The notes beneath the pieces are model-generated. The model worked only from the letters and a program-made list of their open reading frames with translations. It did no database searches and was not told where the DNA came from. The position numbers and the translations under genes are program-made. A stretch of 5,562 nt of DNA, taken from the NCBI GenBank assembly GCA_964427055.1, contig CAYRSQ010000054.1, forward strand, positions 1 to 5,562, in the 5' to 3' direction. Positions 4,897-5,562 of this stretch are shown here, piece by piece. The stretch comes from CAYNTH01 sp964427055. Its GTDB lineage: Archaea > Aenigmatarchaeota > Aenigmatarchaeia > CG10238-14 > SCSR01. Each line of letters opens with the position of its first letter. Positions within the stretch are counted from its first letter, which is position 1.

Positions 4897-4909
4897 CAAA
4901 GTATTATAT
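4897..4909 (+). promoter_or_regulatory. promoter of tRNA-Arg
   Basis: CAAAG followed by TATTATAT (4902-4909). Its centre lies about 29 bp before the tRNA 5' end, predicting a start near 4930 and a very short 5' leader. Confidence 0.55.
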
Positions 4910-4934
4910 GAATAGAATCTATCTTTAGTTTCAA

Positions 4935-5008
4935 GGACCCGTAGCTTAACTTGGATAGAGCTGCCGGCTTCGGACCGGTAGATGGGGGTTCAAATCCCTC
5001 CGGGCCCA
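4935..5008 (+). tRNA. tRNA-Arg (anticodon UCG), A3-C70 mismatch
   Basis: A 74-nt cloverleaf with D stem GCTT/GAGC, anticodon stem GCCGG/CCGGT and loop CTTCGGA (anticodon TCG at 4970-4972), reading CGN arginine codons, mainly CGA. The T arm is GGGGG-TTCAAAT-CCCTC. Acceptor GGACCCG (4935-4941) faces CGGGCCC (5001-5007). All pairs are Watson-Crick except position 3 (A) against 70 (C). The discriminator is A and there is no CCA. The frame is fixed by T8 and the T loop, so shifting the stem does not repair the mismatch. It is otherwise an intact tRNA. Confidence 0.95.
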
Positions 5009-5018
5009 TCAAATGTTA

Positions 5019-5029
5019 ATATTATAAAT
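5019..5029 (+). promoter_or_regulatory. promoter of tRNA-Glu
   Basis: The AT-rich TATA-like run ATATTATAAAT, preceded by AAATGTT. Its centre is about 29 bp before the tRNA-Glu 5' end, the same spacing as at tRNA-Arg. Confidence 0.5.
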
Positions 5030-5052
5030 GGTAAATTCATATGTTTTCAAAG

Positions 5053-5127
5053 GCTCCTGTCGTCTAGTACGGTCAAGGATCTCTGCCTCTCGAGCAGGAG
5101 ACGCGGGTTCAAATCCCGCCGGGAGCA
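5053..5127 (+). tRNA. tRNA-Glu (anticodon CUC)
   Basis: A 75-nt cloverleaf. Acceptor GCTCCTG (5053-5059) pairs with CGGGAGC (5120-5126, one T-G), with A as discriminator. D stem GTCT/GGAT has G-T pairs at both ends. Anticodon stem TCTGC/GCAGG carries loop CTCTCGA with anticodon CTC (5089-5091) and G37-A38, as is common in archaeal glutamate tRNAs. The T arm is GCGGG-TTCAAAT-CCCGC. It reads GAG. There is no intron and no encoded CCA. Confidence 0.95.
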
Positions 5128-5155
5128 TTCCGCAAACCCGGATTCTGTCCAGTCC

Positions 5156-5166
5156 CATATTTATTG
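5156..5166 (+). promoter_or_regulatory. TATA element of the radical SAM gene
   Basis: CATATTTATTG, centred about 30 bp before the first ATG. It predicts a start near 5187 and hence a leaderless or nearly leaderless mRNA, in keeping with the weak ribosome binding site there. Confidence 0.4.
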
Positions 5167-5191
5167 ATATTCACAGAACAGTATAGCAGGG

Positions 5192-5562
5192 ATGCCCATG
5201 AAAACGCTCGTATTGATACCGACTGACTATTGCAACTTCTCATGCGAGCACTGCGGAGCCCTGAAATCTAAAACAAAGAATTACATCGACATGGAAACGT
5301 GTGAAAAGCTTTTCGGCCATGCTAGAAAAGAGGGATTCGACAAACTGCATATCACAGGAGGAGGCGAGCCGTCGACTGATTTCGACAAATGGTTGGATAT
5401 CATAAGGTTGGCTAAAACTTATGGATTCAAACGTGTATCGTCCAACAGCAACGGTTCATTCATAAACTCCGGCGAGGACACAGTGACGACACTTAAATCC
5501 AGTGGTCTCGATACGCTGGTGCTGAGCATCGACAAGTATCACTTGAAATATCTGAGTTACGA
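5192..5562 (+). CDS. radical SAM enzyme, N-terminal part (cut by window end)
   Basis: The first 123 codons of a radical SAM protein whose remainder lies outside the window. The cluster motif CxxxCxxC is DYCNFSCEHCG (residues 12-22 from the first ATG), with three cysteines to hold a [4Fe-4S] cluster. It is followed by the SAM-contacting GGGEPS at about 56-61 and by SNSNGS and LVLSIDKYH strands further on. The motif sits very near the N-terminus, so no extra domain precedes it. Two in-frame ATGs (5192 and 5198) are possible. I give the first because the predicted transcript starts only a few bases earlier. The substrate cannot be told: the C-terminus that would show a SPASM, TRAM or other accessory domain is missing. 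Neighbouring tRNAs allow, but do not show, a tRNA-modification role. Confidence 0.9.
   Translation, partial: MPMKTLVLIPTDYCNFSCEHCGALKSKTKNYIDMETCEKLFGHARKEGFDKLHITGGGEPSTDFDKWLDIIRLAKTYGFKRVSSNSNGSFINSGEDTVTTLKSSGLDTLVLSIDKYHLKYLSY

Noticed and set aside
4821..5012. 63-codon minus-strand frame with MMGPEGFEPPSTGPKP
   Set aside because: This is the familiar false protein produced by translating tRNA genes; it overlaps tRNA-Asn and tRNA-Arg.
4982..5167. 61-codon plus-strand frame across tRNA-Glu
   Set aside because: It is a translation of the tRNA-Arg 3' end and all of tRNA-Glu.
1..5562. CRISPR arrays, insertion sequences, att sites
   Set aside because: No spaced direct repeats, transposase fragments or tRNA-end duplications were found on reading both strands.

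Overview
The window comes from an archaeon. It has an archaeal-type FtsZ2, an AsnRS-derived asparagine synthetase of the kind described from Pyrococcus abyssi, tRNA genes without encoded CCA, BRE/TATA promoters placed about 25 bp before likely transcript starts, GGTG/GGAGG ribosome binding sites, and heavy use of ATA and AGG/AGA codons. Several G-U pairs and one mismatch in the tRNA stems, together with AT-rich intergenic DNA, argue against a hyperthermophile. The sequence alone does not settle the phylum (euryarchaeal or DPANN-like lineages both fit).

Left part (1-1901): a small PRC-barrel protein on the plus strand faces ftsZ2 on the minus strand. The genes converge on a 335-bp spacer holding a hairpin plus T-tract terminator for each direction and a possible very acidic small ORF downstream of ftsZ. 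PRC-barrel proteins of this size (CdpB type) are known division partners in Haloferax, so this may be a small cell-division locus. ftsZ2 has a clear BRE/TATA box, and a GGAGGA site shows that its start is at 1843, not at the longer upstream ATG.

Middle (1902-2458): an AT-rich spacer with nothing convincing is followed by a GC-rich island that can fold into adjacent hairpins (2204-2284). Then comes a very good BRE/TATA promoter (2284-2299) and a leader of about 140 nt. The leader holds a 37-codon ORF in the same frame as the downstream gene, a near-repeat of the downstream translation start exactly 120 nt earlier, and alternative base pairings. This is the most unusual part of the window.

Right-centre (2459-4882): an asparagine synthetase related to AsnRS (AS-AR), an 8-bp overlap, then asparaginyl-tRNA synthetase (asnS), and 82 bp later tRNA-Asn(GUU). 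The stretch can make asparagine, charge it and supply the tRNA that receives it. tRNA-Arg(UCG) and tRNA-Glu(CUC) follow, each with its own TATA-like box. The tRNA-Arg has an A3-C70 mismatch in its acceptor stem.

Right end (5192-5562): the N-terminal 123 codons of a radical SAM enzyme, cut by the window edge and of unknown substrate.
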